Source of the DNA: Anthopleura xanthogrammica
Taxonomy: Eukaryota > Cnidaria > Anthozoa > Actiniaria > Actiniidae
Reading direction: 5' to 3'
Length of the DNA stretch: 64,000 bases
Assembly (NCBI GenBank): GCA_964019055.1
Contig: OZ025206.1
Location: forward strand, 27,152,906 to 27,216,905
In this document: positions 35,083 through 47,800 of the stretch, one piece after another
Numbering within the stretch: the stretch's first letter is position 1
Layout: every line of letters begins with the position of its first letter
Position numbers and translations under genes: made by a program
The notes under the pieces: model-generated
What the model was told of the DNA's origin: nothing
Databases searched by the model: none
Seen by the model: the letters and a program-made list of their open reading frames with translations, nothing else

Positions 35083-35845
35083 TTTGCCTTAATTTAGTAG
35101 ATATCTTACATTTATCGACGGGAAATGGTTTATGTGTGTTTTAACTTTCGATTAATTCTATATAGTTATACGATCAGCCCAGAGTTCGTTTCGGGGCATC
35201 GATAACATTTGATAGATTTGAATATCTTTTTCTTTTCTGCTGTGCCTAAAATTATACCGAATAAATGAGCTTTATTTCTTTCAGTCTGTAATCCCTTTTG
35301 TTTGATTGTCCAATGAAGTATATAAAAAGACGTTTGATTGGCATTTGAAGATAGTCTAATTTGTAACTAATAATAAATTGTCTTGTCTTGGAATTTCGTC
35401 AATAGTTTGACTTGACAGTGTGGTTAACTCATCAATGTCTTTTCATCCAGAGGTCAAGAGCCATACGAACTTTCATAAAGTACATGCTTATCTGTATTCA
35501 TATCGAAGCGATTAGACGTTAATTCTTAGCTATATAGTTACGAAAACAAATATGGACTGTCAGCTTTGGATGGTAGAGTTCCGAGTCACACTGGATGGAA
35601 CTACTGATGAACTATTCTTAGCTCTGCTGGAGCTTTGTTAAGCTTTGTAATCTTCGACTAAGGGAAATTGAGCGGTTCTGGGAGATATTGAATAGCGAGG
35701 TACGATATATTCTGAAAAATGAGCCCTGACAAATTGTAGGCTTTTAGATTAGGTAGTAACGATATCAAGAAACTTAGGTAAATGTGATTGAATTTCAGGT
35801 TTCGTGGGCTAAGAAGAAGGAAAGAAAACTTCCGGTTTTCAGTGC
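35083..35845. other. Intergenic, no gene recognised
   Basis: AT-rich DNA with no recognised features. Confidence 0.5.
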
Positions 35846-35849
35846 CAAA

Positions 35850-35972
35850 AGAAAGGAGGAAGAAAAGAAAGAAAGAAAAACAGAAGAAAAAAAGACAGAA
35901 AAAGAAAGAGAGAGAGAGAGAGAGAGAGAGGGAGGGATGGAGGGGAAGGAGAGAGATAGAAAGAAAGAATAA
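35850..35972. repeat. Purine tract: (GAAA)n, (GA)n
   Basis: Over 100 bp almost purely of A and G, with a core GA dinucleotide run near 35908-35930. Frames through it (Lys/Glu/Arg-rich, or Ser/Phe/Leu-rich on the other strand) are by-products of composition. Confidence 0.85.
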
Positions 35973-35979
35973 AAAAGCG

Positions 35980-38900
35980 GGGGCGACAACTAGTTCATTT
36001 ATCTCATAAAATGACTAAAAGATGGAAAGGATTAAAAGATTAAAAGAAACTGAATTTGAAATTCAGCGTTCTAAAAATATAATCCATGAACATACGAAAT
36101 GAGATCCTTCATGATAACCCCTTTCTAAGGCATTCTTGATTCCAGGAAATGTCTTAATAGTCGACTTGAATTCCAAGGAATCCAACGCGTCACGTTCAGC
36201 ATTAGTTTCGTATGCAATTCCATATATAACTATAAATCGTTTACGTAATCGATGTTTCACCATTGCATCTCATTTAGGAGCAGGCACCTGGTGAATACAT
36301 AAAAAACCTATACCCTATGATTGATTGAAATATATGTCTTTATTTAACCCATCACGTCCTTTCGTCTTATCTTGATGTCTATCCATGACCTTACTACAAT
36401 TAAAACTACATATCTCAGCTTGTTTCAATCAAGTTACGTTTGTAAACAGATAACAATTATCAAGTTGTATTATCTTCGTTTAAGAATAAATCCTGGCCTC
36501 GGGGCTTGATAGTTTTCCAAGATATAATCTCAGGTCATCCGATTATTGAACTTATAAAAGGATTTCAATTTGGGGGCTAATTTGAAATTTATAGCACCTC
36601 GATATTTCACTGCTTATAGCATGTTGACTGCATGGGATTGAAGGTCTATCATTTGGTTATACATTAACGCCTTTAGTCCATGGCTCCTTGAAAGTCTTGT
36701 TCAAAGGTTGTACCAGCTATGCTAAGTTGCCACATCACGCACCAATAGAGAACATCTGGGCAAATTGGTGACTTTATTGGATGTTATTTCGTTGTTGTTT
36801 TTTGACATTTTTCGCGAGCCTAAATGACACAGTGATGGATGCGTAATGATGTCACAGTATAAGACTCTTCAAGGGCTGAAGCTGGTTTATCTTGTGCACC
36901 AAAAGGAAGCTTTGTAAGATACGCATTTCTTAATGTGGTACAAGGAGGAAAAGATTTCTTGACTTTATCTGAACTATGCAACATTCTTGTTTTATCCTCT
37001 TTGTGTCATGTACAGTACTAATTTGTTTCATATTCTTCATGTTTATTTCTTCAATCCTCTAAAGTAACTAAACAACGTTTTACACACTTATAAAAATGTA
37101 CACACCTTTAACCTGAAGCTGTAAATACTAAAAAAATGGCGATTTCTCCATAAATGATGTACGCGATCATGTATAAAAACGGATGAAAAGTTATAGTCCG
37201 ACCATTTTCAGCTTAACTCGTTACCAGCTATCTACATTTTTCTACTTCCAGTTAAATGTTATTGTAGGTAAACAGTAATTCAAGTGTTCGAAACCACAGA
37301 TAACAAACAGTCCGGAACAAAAACACAGCGTCTCACATTTAATAGAAAATATTATTTCGGTGCTTTATCTAAGCAAGATAAACTTGGAGTCAAGATAAAA
37401 CAAAATTAGTAACCTCTAATTTTGATAGTCTAACTCCTGACTACTTTTGTTGAGGTCTACAAAAGATGTTTATTTATGTCGTATTTCATGTTGGCACACT
37501 TTGTAGAACAGAGTTCTGATTGATTTGATCCAGCTTTGCTATATACTTCTTTTAAAACTTAGTAGTTTTTGGAATGCATTTTCACGGCCGGGTGTCGTCA
37601 GTTTTATCATAATTGATAAATGTTTCTTTAAGATATTAAAAAAAGCCTTGATACACACCATGTCAAACTCAATCGCCATTTCCGAAGGCATTACACAAAT
37701 TGCTTCTGATGATGCGTCCTTCATAAGGCACTGAAAATCATACTAGACAATATGTCTTCTAAGAAACACGACAACGAAGCCCCATAAAAGACACACTTTT
37801 CAATAATTTCACTCTAAAGTATATTAACTAAGTGAAGCCTTAATATAAAGTATTTAATAAAACGCTGTCACCATAAGAATAGCTTAAATCCCTGAGGTCC
37901 AAATTCCAGTTTAGCCGGAATCAACGCTTTCAATATAGTAAGCCTCTATTTCCTCACGGGTAGTTTGTGTTTGAGAAAATAATTTCCGATTAGAGAAAGA
38001 GACCGTGATAACGGGTAAACAAAACCAGGGGGTACCCAAAAAAATTGGTTATTAGTTGTATTAAGAATTTATTAAATATATGGATTCCTAACTTACGTAC
38101 TACCATAGGAGCGAATCTGTCACTGTCAGCCATCTTTGGAAATAAATAAAAACCTCTTTCTATTTCTCAAATTAATCTACAAAATAACACTTCTTTTTGA
38201 TGTGATTACGTTACGTACTGTTTAAAATCATTTCTGGAGTTGGCCTTGTTGAATCGTGCATTAGGATCCTGAATCAAGGTGTTGGTCTATTTTTAGCTAT
38301 TTTTCTGTTTATCTAAGCTGATCGTAAATCCAGTATCACAGGTTCATTTGTGACTTTATTTAACTAACAGTGTTTACTGAATTGAAGATATCAAAAGAAA
38401 GGATGCTTATGCTTGCAAGAGTTTTTTGTTAACTTTTGAACAATACTCCAGTTTCGAGTTCTCTGTTGCTCAGGTTTAGCCTCCATTTTGTGTAGAATAT
38501 TCATGTGTTCCAGTGAAGGTCCGTGGAATTTCAAAGTGTTTGTATTGTTGAAGTTGTGCATTCTCTACTTTACCGCTGGTATTTGTGAATATTCTCAAAC
38601 TGAAATGAGGCTAACCCTGAGTAAATGAGTCTGTAATGAAGGAACTCAGCAGGACGTATTGTACGAATTCTAAAATGGGCTAAATTTTGCTTGGGGAACT
38701 AGCAGATTGTCAAGTCGTTTGGTATGAAGCTTGAATGTGCTTAGATGTTTTAAAATATAGATGCCGAAAATAGAATAAAAACTGGTTTGCAATTGTTTTT
38801 GAATAATCAACAGCCTTGACAACTTATCCGTCTCCAAACCACTTGCCCCTTTAGATGAAACCTGCATATTCATTTATTTCTTAATAACTTCAAAAAAGAT

Positions 38901-41900
38901 AAAGTTGAAATACCATACCAAAAGTGCATTATGAAATAAAAATATACCGGTCTTAGACCGAGAACAATTAATGAAAGCCAGAAAAGTGATCTTGACCAAA
39001 TAAAATCATCAAAAAATTACTGAATATATATATATATATACTAGTATATATCAATAAAGTGGGCCCTTTTTGATCAAACTCGTTTTGCAATAATTTAGTT
39101 TTTCTCTCTCGATTCTATGAACATTAAGTAAAGATAAGTAAATTGAACAAGTGTTGAAGCATCTCTGCAGAGACAAGATGACGACAATTTGGTATCATTG
39201 AGGAAACTGATACAATAATTATTTGCTTCAGTAAAAGGTCCTCAGAGCAATTCTAATTTGTACTTAATTGTACATTTGTCACTTTTGAATACTAGATGGA
39301 AACTGGAGCTACATCAGAATTCATGCAGTCACCATTATGGTAATTCTTGCAACAAGTATCTATTTTGTTATTATTATAGTCGAAACCTGTATTCTATGTT
39401 TGGACTATTGGTAGATTTAACATAAGATACGTATACATAAAGGCACAGAAGCATATGTTCTAAATTACTTAATAACATTTACACTTAACAAACCAGTATT
39501 ATGGTATAAACATTGTCTGTTTATTCATTGAGAATGCATGGTACATTCAAATTGTGATCCATGTTATGGCAAAAAAATTAGTCTGAAAGTTTAGCTAGTT
39601 TGAGTGTTTGAAATGCAGTAGTTATGTACAACAAACTTGTACGTTATGTTTCAGTTGTAAATATGGTTGTATCATCAACTACATAAGATGTTTCACTCTA
39701 TGGAGTCCACTACTATTATCAATATTATAACAACAGTAGTTGATTTTCACCATAACAGACATGACAAAGTCACACCGTTCTCAAATGAACACCCCACATA
39801 TCTTCTTGGCATTGGCCACTAATCCGGAAAGGGTTTTTTTGAATGTCTGTCTTGCCTGTCAAAACTTTCTAAATATCCCCGGAAACATCACTTTAACTCT
39901 TTCACGTCATGACCTTAAGAATTTTCAATCTTTTTTCCCTGTCTTGACTGCTCTAAATAAGTTTGCAGAACTGTCCCTTAGGTTTCATTATAGTTTAGGC
40001 CATAGGAAACTTGAAAACCTTCAGTAAAACATTTTTTTTAAATTTACTGTGCATATGTGTTCATTTGCAAGAAAACAAATGAGAATGTTCGTGGTCTTCC
40101 ATTTATAAGAGGATTTGTTAAGCTCTTTCAGAATTTTGTAGAATTTCGAACCACAAGCCACACAGCTACCCAAGTCACGTAGAACTCCTAGACTTTCTGG
40201 CTTTGGTATTCGAAGAACGAAAAATTCTTCAATCGCGGGCAATAATATAGAGGTCCTTACAAATGAACATTTTAACTTGCATCCATCAGATACCTTAGCC
40301 TTGTCAGTCTTATCTTAGATAAAAAAATTAAAACAGAGATATCTGCTTGGTTTTAGAAAAAAGTCTTATGAGCACGTTTGCTTTGTCAGTTTTGAGGACT
40401 TGAGTCTGCTCACTCCTCAATACCACAAGGCCCCAGAAAAGACCACAACTGCCAAAGCTGTTCACACTAATTCACTAGTCTGTCAAAAACTGTCCTGAAA
40501 GGCTTTAATGGATATCATATCTGGAAGAGGTATTAAAGAAAATGCGTTCTTATCATCAAGATTCCACGGAACATAATGACGTATAGAGTGGCATGATTAG
40601 ATTCTCTAGGGCACATCGGATGCTTGCAAGGCACCTTGGGTGACAGCCAACTGTAAGTGTGAAAAGAACTGAAGAGGGGTTGAAGATCTAAATTGATTTA
40701 CCACGCCTCGCTGTCAGTCTCCTGTCATTTTCCCCAACTAATCCTCTTAATCCTTAAGGACTTCCTTCAACATGATTGTTCTATCCGGAATTTCTCTCTA
40801 AACTTCGTTCATAAGTATTTGTATGCGTTTTCAGTCCATTTTCAAAAAGAAAAAAAGCCAGGCATCAACTTTAATTTATTGGCATGGACTTATTATGGCA
40901 TTATGAAGTGTTTCTATATAGATATCTAGCAAATAGGCCTCAGCAAATAGGGACAACCGTTGGGATTAATTAATGATTTGTTAACTGACAGCCACGCATT
41001 ACGTTGAAATAGTAAAGCTGATAGCTGGTTGTCAGATAAACTAATACACATAAGAACTGACGTTTTTAAAAGCATCCCAAACATGTGAGAAGCATTTAGG
41101 TTACGACAAGTTCCACGATACTAAAAAACTAAACATCTCAAGTTGAATTTGTCAAACTTGTTCGCCATTAAAACGCGATGTACTAAGACGTATTTTACAA
41201 TAGACAAAAAGTAGGTATAAATAAACAAGAATTAACATTTGTATGATACTTGTAATTGACTAAGTGAGGTTAGTAGAAAGCCAGAAGAGGATCCTGTCAA
41301 GTGGCTTGGATGGGATACTTGGTGGAACAGACAGAGTGCTGAGTATCATCTTTGTTGAGATGTTTTTAGCACTCAACCTCTTTTGGCAGTTTGACTTTTT
41401 TCCTCTTTCGTTACATAAGTTTTACTGTTAGCTGCTGTTTCTCCTCTTGTCTACTATTTGATTTGTAGCCAAATCTACATTATAAGGAGTAGTTATAAAT
41501 ACAAGAAATATGATATTTTTCAATTTTTCCAGCAAAAATTTAAAACTGAATATCTTCGGAATATTAACTTGTTGCTGTTTTATATAAAGTTCTCAGTTTA
41601 CAACTGGTTTGCCATTCCTTTGCAAGTCATGCACGTTACATGTAATCAAGTGTAACGTACCAAAAAAACACAGAGAGCTGCTAGAAGACGTCTATTTTTC
41701 GCAACGATTGCAGCAAATGATATCGACATATAAAACCCCTCCTGCAGCCTGTTAAGCAAGTAGCAATGGTAATTTTGCCTAGTATAACATCACATAGAAT
41801 TAAAAAAAGTTGTTTTCTCTTTTTTTTACGTATTACTTTCGTCAATAGTCCTAGCACCTTAGAAACTTTGCTGCAATAGTGTCAACAAAAAGGAACAGAA

Positions 41901-42670
41901 CAGAAAAGATTCCACAAAGTGCAATTTCAACTAGTTAATGATCTACTTCGTCTCTGTTTATTCAAACATTATATCCCAATGAAAAGTAATACCTATTACT
42001 AACCATACTTGAAGGTGCCTCTTAAAGTTATATTAACACATTAGTGTTCCAGATGGGTTTTGAGAGACGTAGATAGAAAATCTGGACGTCCTAGCAACCA
42101 ATCAGACAGCCGTACTTAGTGGTTTCCGGGTGACTTGACAGTTGCCAAGATTTTCTTCAAGTATTTATGACAATATTTAGTTACGCAGAGAAAAAAATGA
42201 TAACGATACGTTACAAAAACAAATACTAAAAACCCCAAAGATTTTTTTGTTATTTTAAACAATTTCGCTATCCAAGAAACTCTTGCAGAATGATTTTTCT
42301 ATATTTTGAAGGGATAGGTCTTAATTCTTATTTTGCACTTATGTTTAATCTTAGGCTCTATTAATGCACCGGCTAATGCATAGGATAAGATGTACATGGA
42401 AAGTAGGAGAAATAGAGAGATGTATGGGATACTAAGAATGAGAAAGATATGCTGGTAGTTATATTGTAAATATGGAAGTTGAGTTCGATAATTATTGTAT
42501 GGATAGAATATGATATTGGTATTTGATGGCGAAATATGAGTGGTGAATGGATGAATATAGATGAGTGAAATATGGATGGTAGAATAGGAAGATTGGTCTA
42601 TGGGTGGCAGCATAGGATGAGTAGTGTGGATGATAGAATAATGTAAATGAGACGAGTGGATGGAAGAAAG
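35980..42670. other. Gene-poor region between the Otx genes
   Basis: AT-rich, with a TA run near 39025-39050 and no recognisable exon. Two TAATCC cores lie 9 bp apart at 40739-40744 and 40748-40753. Confidence 0.5.
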
Positions 42671-42678
42671 ATGCGTTT

Positions 42679-43207
42679 TGTGTGGATGGTAGACTGGATT
42701 GGTATATTGTATAACAGAATAGACTGAGTGACAAGAGGTGTGTGGATGGTAGAATAAGATGAGTAGTGGATGGATGGTAGACTAGATTGGTATATTGTAT
42801 AACAGAATAGACTGAGTAACAAGTGATGTGTGGATGGTAGAATAAGATGAGTAGTGGATGGATGGTAGACTGGATTGGTATATTGTATAACAGAATAGAC
42901 TGAGTAACAAGTGATGTGTGGATGGTAGAATAAGATGAGTAGTGGATGGATGGTAGACTAGATTGGTATATTGTATAACAGAATAGACTGAGTGACAAGA
43001 GGTGTGTGGATGGTAGAATAAGATGAGTAGTGGATGGATGGTAGACTAGATTGGTATATTGTATAACAGAATAGACTGAGTGACAAGAGGTGTGTGGATG
43101 GTAGAATAAGATGAGTAGTGGATGGATGGTAGACTAGATTGGTATATTGTATAACAGAATAGACTGAGTGACAAGTGATGTATGGATGGTAGAATAAGAT
43201 GAGTAGT
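42679..43207. repeat. 88-bp minisatellite, ~6 copies
   Basis: The marker AGACT(A/G)GATTGGTATATT begins at 42691, 42779, 42867, 42955, 43043 and 43131, exactly 88 bp apart each time. Units are near identical, with a GTGATG/GAGGTG variant. Degenerate related sequence (GGATGGTAGAATA motifs) extends upstream to about 42540 and downstream to about 43320. Confidence 0.95.
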
Positions 43208-43839
43208 TTATGAGTGGTTGAATGGATAGGATGAGTGCAATAGACGATAGAAAGATAGTGAAGATGATAGATCAGCCGGGTGAGTGGATGGAAGAATAAG
43301 AGGAGAGGTGTAGACTAATTAGGATAAAATGTTGGATGGCATGTAATAGGTGAAGTGACATTGATGGTAAAATAGGATGGCTGGAATATATTAATGATGT
43401 CGATAGTTTAATAGTATAATTTATTCAAAGCAAGACTTATTTGAAGAAGGTATTCGGAAACTTTGAAAAAAGGTCATTCAAAGTATATTTGTTTGCAGAT
43501 TTATTTTTGTTTACTCTTGTTTTCAATGTAATTTGTCTTCGTTTTGATTGTTGGTTGTTGTTTTTTTTGGTTTATGGTGGGGTTTTTTGGGAGCATTTTT
43601 TAGGCATTTCTCTTGGTTATTTCATAATGAAATATAAAGAATAGCTGAACACTACGTAGGAATTAAGACGGTTATCACAAAACCAACATGATAGAGCCTT
43701 GCAAATTGTTTATCCATTTTGTCCCTTCTGTACTTAATGTAATAACTGGTAGGAATGAAAAATATGTCAAGCAACGTGAAAGATGTTTCTAAAAGTGTTT
43801 TTCGTTGCTTAGCCTTTTCTCGAACAAAATCGAAAAAGG

Positions 43840-43950
43840 AAGGAAAGAAGGAAGGAAGACAGAAAGAAAGAAAGCATCGAAAGAAAGAAAGAAAGAAAAA
43901 TGAATGGATAGATGGATGGATGGATGGATGGAAGGATGGATGGAAGGATG
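43840..43950. repeat. (GAAA)n and (GGAT)n lead-in to octamer array
   Basis: GAAAG units change to GGAT units before the GGATGGAA array begins; a mirror arrangement occurs on the far side at 44575-44740. Confidence 0.9.
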
Positions 43951-44574
43951 GAAGGATGGAAGGATGGAAGGATGGAAGGATGGAAGGATGGAAGGATGGA
44001 AGGATGGAAGGATGGAAGGATGGAAGGATGGAAGGATGGAAGGATGGAAGGATGGAAGGATGGAAGGATGGAAGGATGGAAGGATGGAAGGATGGAAGGA
44101 TGGAAGGATGGAAGGATGGAAGGATGGAAGGATGGAAGGATGGAAGGATGGAAGGATGGAAGGATGGAAGGATGGAAGGATGGAAGGATGGAAGGATGGA
44201 AGGATGGAAGGATGGAAGGATGGAAGGATGGAAGGATGGAAGGATGGAAGGATGGAAGGATGGAAGGATGGAAGGATGGAAGGATGGAAGGATGGAAGGA
44301 TGGAAGGATGGAAGGATGGAAGGATGGAAGGATGGAAGGATGGAAGGATGGAAGGATGGAAGGATGGAAGGATGGAAGGATGGAAGGATGGAAGGATGGA
44401 AGGATGGAAGGATGGAAGGATGGAAGGATGGAAGGATGGAAGGATGGAAGGATGGAAGGATGGAAGGATGGAAGGATGGAAGGATGGAAGGATGGAAGGA
44501 TGGAAGGATGGAAGGATGGAAGGATGGAAGGATGGAAGGATGGAAGGATGGAAGGATGGAAGGATGGAAGGATG
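43943..44574. repeat. Perfect (GGATGGAA)n octanucleotide array, ~78 copies
   Basis: About 630 bp of uninterrupted GGATGGAA units with no base change seen after the first few. One strand is purine-rich (only one T per eight bases). Because 8 is not a multiple of 3 and the unit lacks stops, all frames stay open on both strands and give long artefactual reading frames. Confidence 0.97.
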
Positions 44575-44740
44575 GATAGGTGGATGGGTTGGTGGGTGGA
44601 TGGATGGATGGATGAAGAAATGAATGAAAGGAAAGAAGAAAGGAAGAAAGGAGGGAAGGAAGGGAGAAGGAAGAAAGAAAGAAAGAAAGAACGAACGAAC
44701 GAACGAACGAAAGAAAGAAAGAAAGAAAAAAAGAAAGAAA
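44575..44740. repeat. (GGAT)n, (GAAA)n, (GAAC)n tail of octamer array
   Basis: A short GGAT block, mixed GAAAGG units, then GAAA and four GAAC/GAAA transitions. Purine-dominated throughout. Confidence 0.9.
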
Positions 44741-44869
44741 AATCGTCAAAAATGGTATCGCAAGATCGCGAATTCGTCCTGTGTCCGGCTCAGCAACACC
44801 ATATTTGTTGATCATTCCTTTTCTGCAGACGTGCACAATATCTCTGATAAGGCATTCAATGATATTTAA

Positions 44870-47800
44870 ATCTTATCGAATTTGCTTTCAAATCAGTCAT
44901 ATATTTTCAGTTTCAATTGGTTTAATTGGTGAGGCGGGACTTTTTGGACAGCTGATAAGTACTCTTGTCTTGAGCTTTTAATGGTTTTTTCCTTTTGTCA
45001 TAGTCCAATATGATCATTTTTTTTTCTTTTTTTCTTTGCTCTGCACTCTGGACTCACAAATCAGAGCCATCTTAGATACCTTGAACAGTTCCTACTAAAT
45101 CAAACTAAGAATTGCTGTAGCAAGATGATTATAATAATGATAATAGAAATACTAAAAACGCAAAGGCGAACTCAAGACCTCGATACAATATGGCGACTTG
45201 AATACAATATCACATCTTGTTTTCTGTGCTTGGAGCCGAGAAACTCAAATAAAATCGTTCAAATCCAAAAAAGAATCACTGAATCACTAACCATCCATGT
45301 TTACTTTATCAATAAATATTTTTACCACGAATATTAAGAAAACGTAAAATACTTCTAAACATATAGGCGAAGAAAAAGGCTAAACGCATTCTGCACTTAG
45401 GAAACATCTTGCTTATCATCTTGTTTATTGTTGTGTCGTGTTTTCGAAAAATATTCTAGCAAAATATCCAACTAAAAAAAACTTGTGAAAATTGGCGGGA
45501 AAAACTGATTCGGTAACTCAGTTGTTAAATAATGTAGAACAGCAACGTTTATTTTTTGACGCCTTTTCTGTGCTGCTCGTACAAAAAGAGAAGATAAAGA
45601 GAGAAGATGCCTCAGATGGCGAAAGATTGAAGATTTTCATTTAGGATAAACACATTGAAATAACTTTATTTTAATTCCACAACTGCAGACAAAGGTAGAA
45701 ACAAAAAGAAACTCTTCCTTTTGACGCTCAAAGCTAATTAAGGCGTACCAGAATTTTGTTCGCTCGCATAGCACGAAGTTCTGGCCATGGGTTAACATGA
45801 ATCAATGCATTCTCTCGTCAGTTTAGGAATTGTCTTTTGTCAAAATTGCATTAAATGTCAAATAGCTTTTAGATTTTCAAGAACAAAATGTGTTACTTTC
45901 TTTGTATGCATTGCTTATTCAGCCAGAAAGCATAATCTCCCTTTAAAAAATATGATCGCGAAATTTGAAACACACACTTCGTGCCCTTCGCTTTTGGTTA
46001 ATCTCAAATAACTAACTCGCTTTAAAATTAAAAAAAAAAACCTTTTCAAATATTTGCGTAACAGGATCATGGCCACTATACGACGTTAATTCTTGCAAAC
46101 ACGTTGCAAAAAAATCCACGAAAATCAACATTGAGTCTAGCAAAAAGGTGTGCCAGAATATGCAGAGGATATTTCAGCGAGAAGATTCAAGGTCTTTTAT
46201 TTAAAACTGTACAATAAACTGCACGATGTTGTTTTCCAAAATACCTACCAAAACTGAATGAGAACTGAGTAACAGTAGTTCCAGATGGGCAGTAAGCATA
46301 CGGTGTGTGATAGAAGCGAACAAATCAACTCGTTATTCTGATTGATTTGAATCGAATAATTGCAAAACCAAGAACAGACATTCATCAGCAGTACTAAGTG
46401 AACAAAGCTAAAGTTATACAAAGTACCGCCGTTGGTCAACGAAGACCAACCATGTTTTGTGGTCTAATAAGTCGGCAAGGTGAAATACCAAATGATTAAT
46501 CAAAAGCGTGGAGTGAGGTGTATTTGACAGCCATTTTGTACAAACGACATGAAGAAAAGCTGCCTCTTGACAGTGCGGTCGGACAAATCTGCATTATACG
46601 TATGAGAAGTACGATACACGGTTTCAATCAGATTTGCAATTAAACAAGCCGGCTGACTCAAAACCACAGAATTAAGCCCATCACAGTTGATATACCATTT
46701 ATACGTCTAAATGAAATTAAACCCAAATGTTTGGCTTGTCCGTTCTGGGTTTATTTCATGATACCAGTTTTTTGGTAACGGCATATAAAAGGATTAGAGT
46801 TTGAGCCGATGTGTTTGAGGTGGTTCTAGGCGAATAACAGTGGAATATTGGAATAAGCACAGCTTCTCTAGACTTAACAAGATTGTTCCATCGACATGTC
46901 AAAAGATACAACCAAAAATAATACCAATAATAAACAATAACGAAATTTTTTGAAGAGTTAAAAATAAGTACAGGGTAAAATGTGTGTCAGGGATTTTTAG
47001 AACCAAGAATACCGCTCATTCTAAAATTCTGGTTTAAACCAATTTTTAGAAGACGTTAACTTTTATTTCTTCACACTAGCCAAAATAACCTAAGACTGCA
47101 ATTTTCTGTTCGTTATGCGAAGTTAAAGCAAATTAAGGCAAATTATGAATGTGAGTAAAACTAGTTTGCCATGAATTCTATGAATTCATATGCGTTCAAG
47201 ATCTAATTTAGAAAATACAAAGGTATCAGCAAGTACAACCCAATGAACAAAAAAGTACAAATAAATAGGTGTGGCCTCATTGCAACGGTGAATAATTTCA
47301 GAGCAAAATCTCAATAAAAGTTTCTCAAGAACGTTATTGTCTTTCATTTGAGTTTATTTATTTAGGTTCAGAAAGGTGTATTTACAATGATGGATCTTAC
47401 CTTCATCATTTTCCACAACTTTCATGTGACTAACAGAGATCGTGTGTTGTCGTGAAAACAAATCGTGTAGGATCTTTGAAATAAGTGGCTTCGCGTTGCT
47501 CATTAACAAGTAAAGCAGTTCAAACAGTCTTTATAGCCAGCCGAAAATCCATTGCAAACAGAAACCTAATACAAAGTTTACAGAACGCTTCAGCACTTGT
47601 GTAGTCTTCTCTCATAAAACTTGCAAAAGCGAGAGCATGTATTCTACGTTCGTCAGAATAAGCCGTAGTATTCAGGTTATCTTTTCGCTATTTCTTCTGG
47701 ACGTGCTCTGAAACCTGAAGTCTGTCCAAGGAGAAGCTTATCGAGTTGTGTATTTGTGATGTGATGTCAAATAGGCAAATAGTCGAGCGGTTCTCACATA

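Noticed and set aside
35784..36009. Lys/Glu/Arg-rich frame
   Set aside because: Composition effect of the GA-rich tract.
42299..42998. Ser/Tyr/Leu-rich minus-strand frames of 74-168 codons
   Set aside because: They follow the 88-bp minisatellite and its degenerate flanks; the repeated residues track the DNA repeat.
43652..44869. Very long reading frames on both strands (up to 394 codons) with eight-residue repeats
   Set aside because: They arise from the stop-free (GGATGGAA)n array; an 8-bp unit cycles through all frames. No gene signals flank them.
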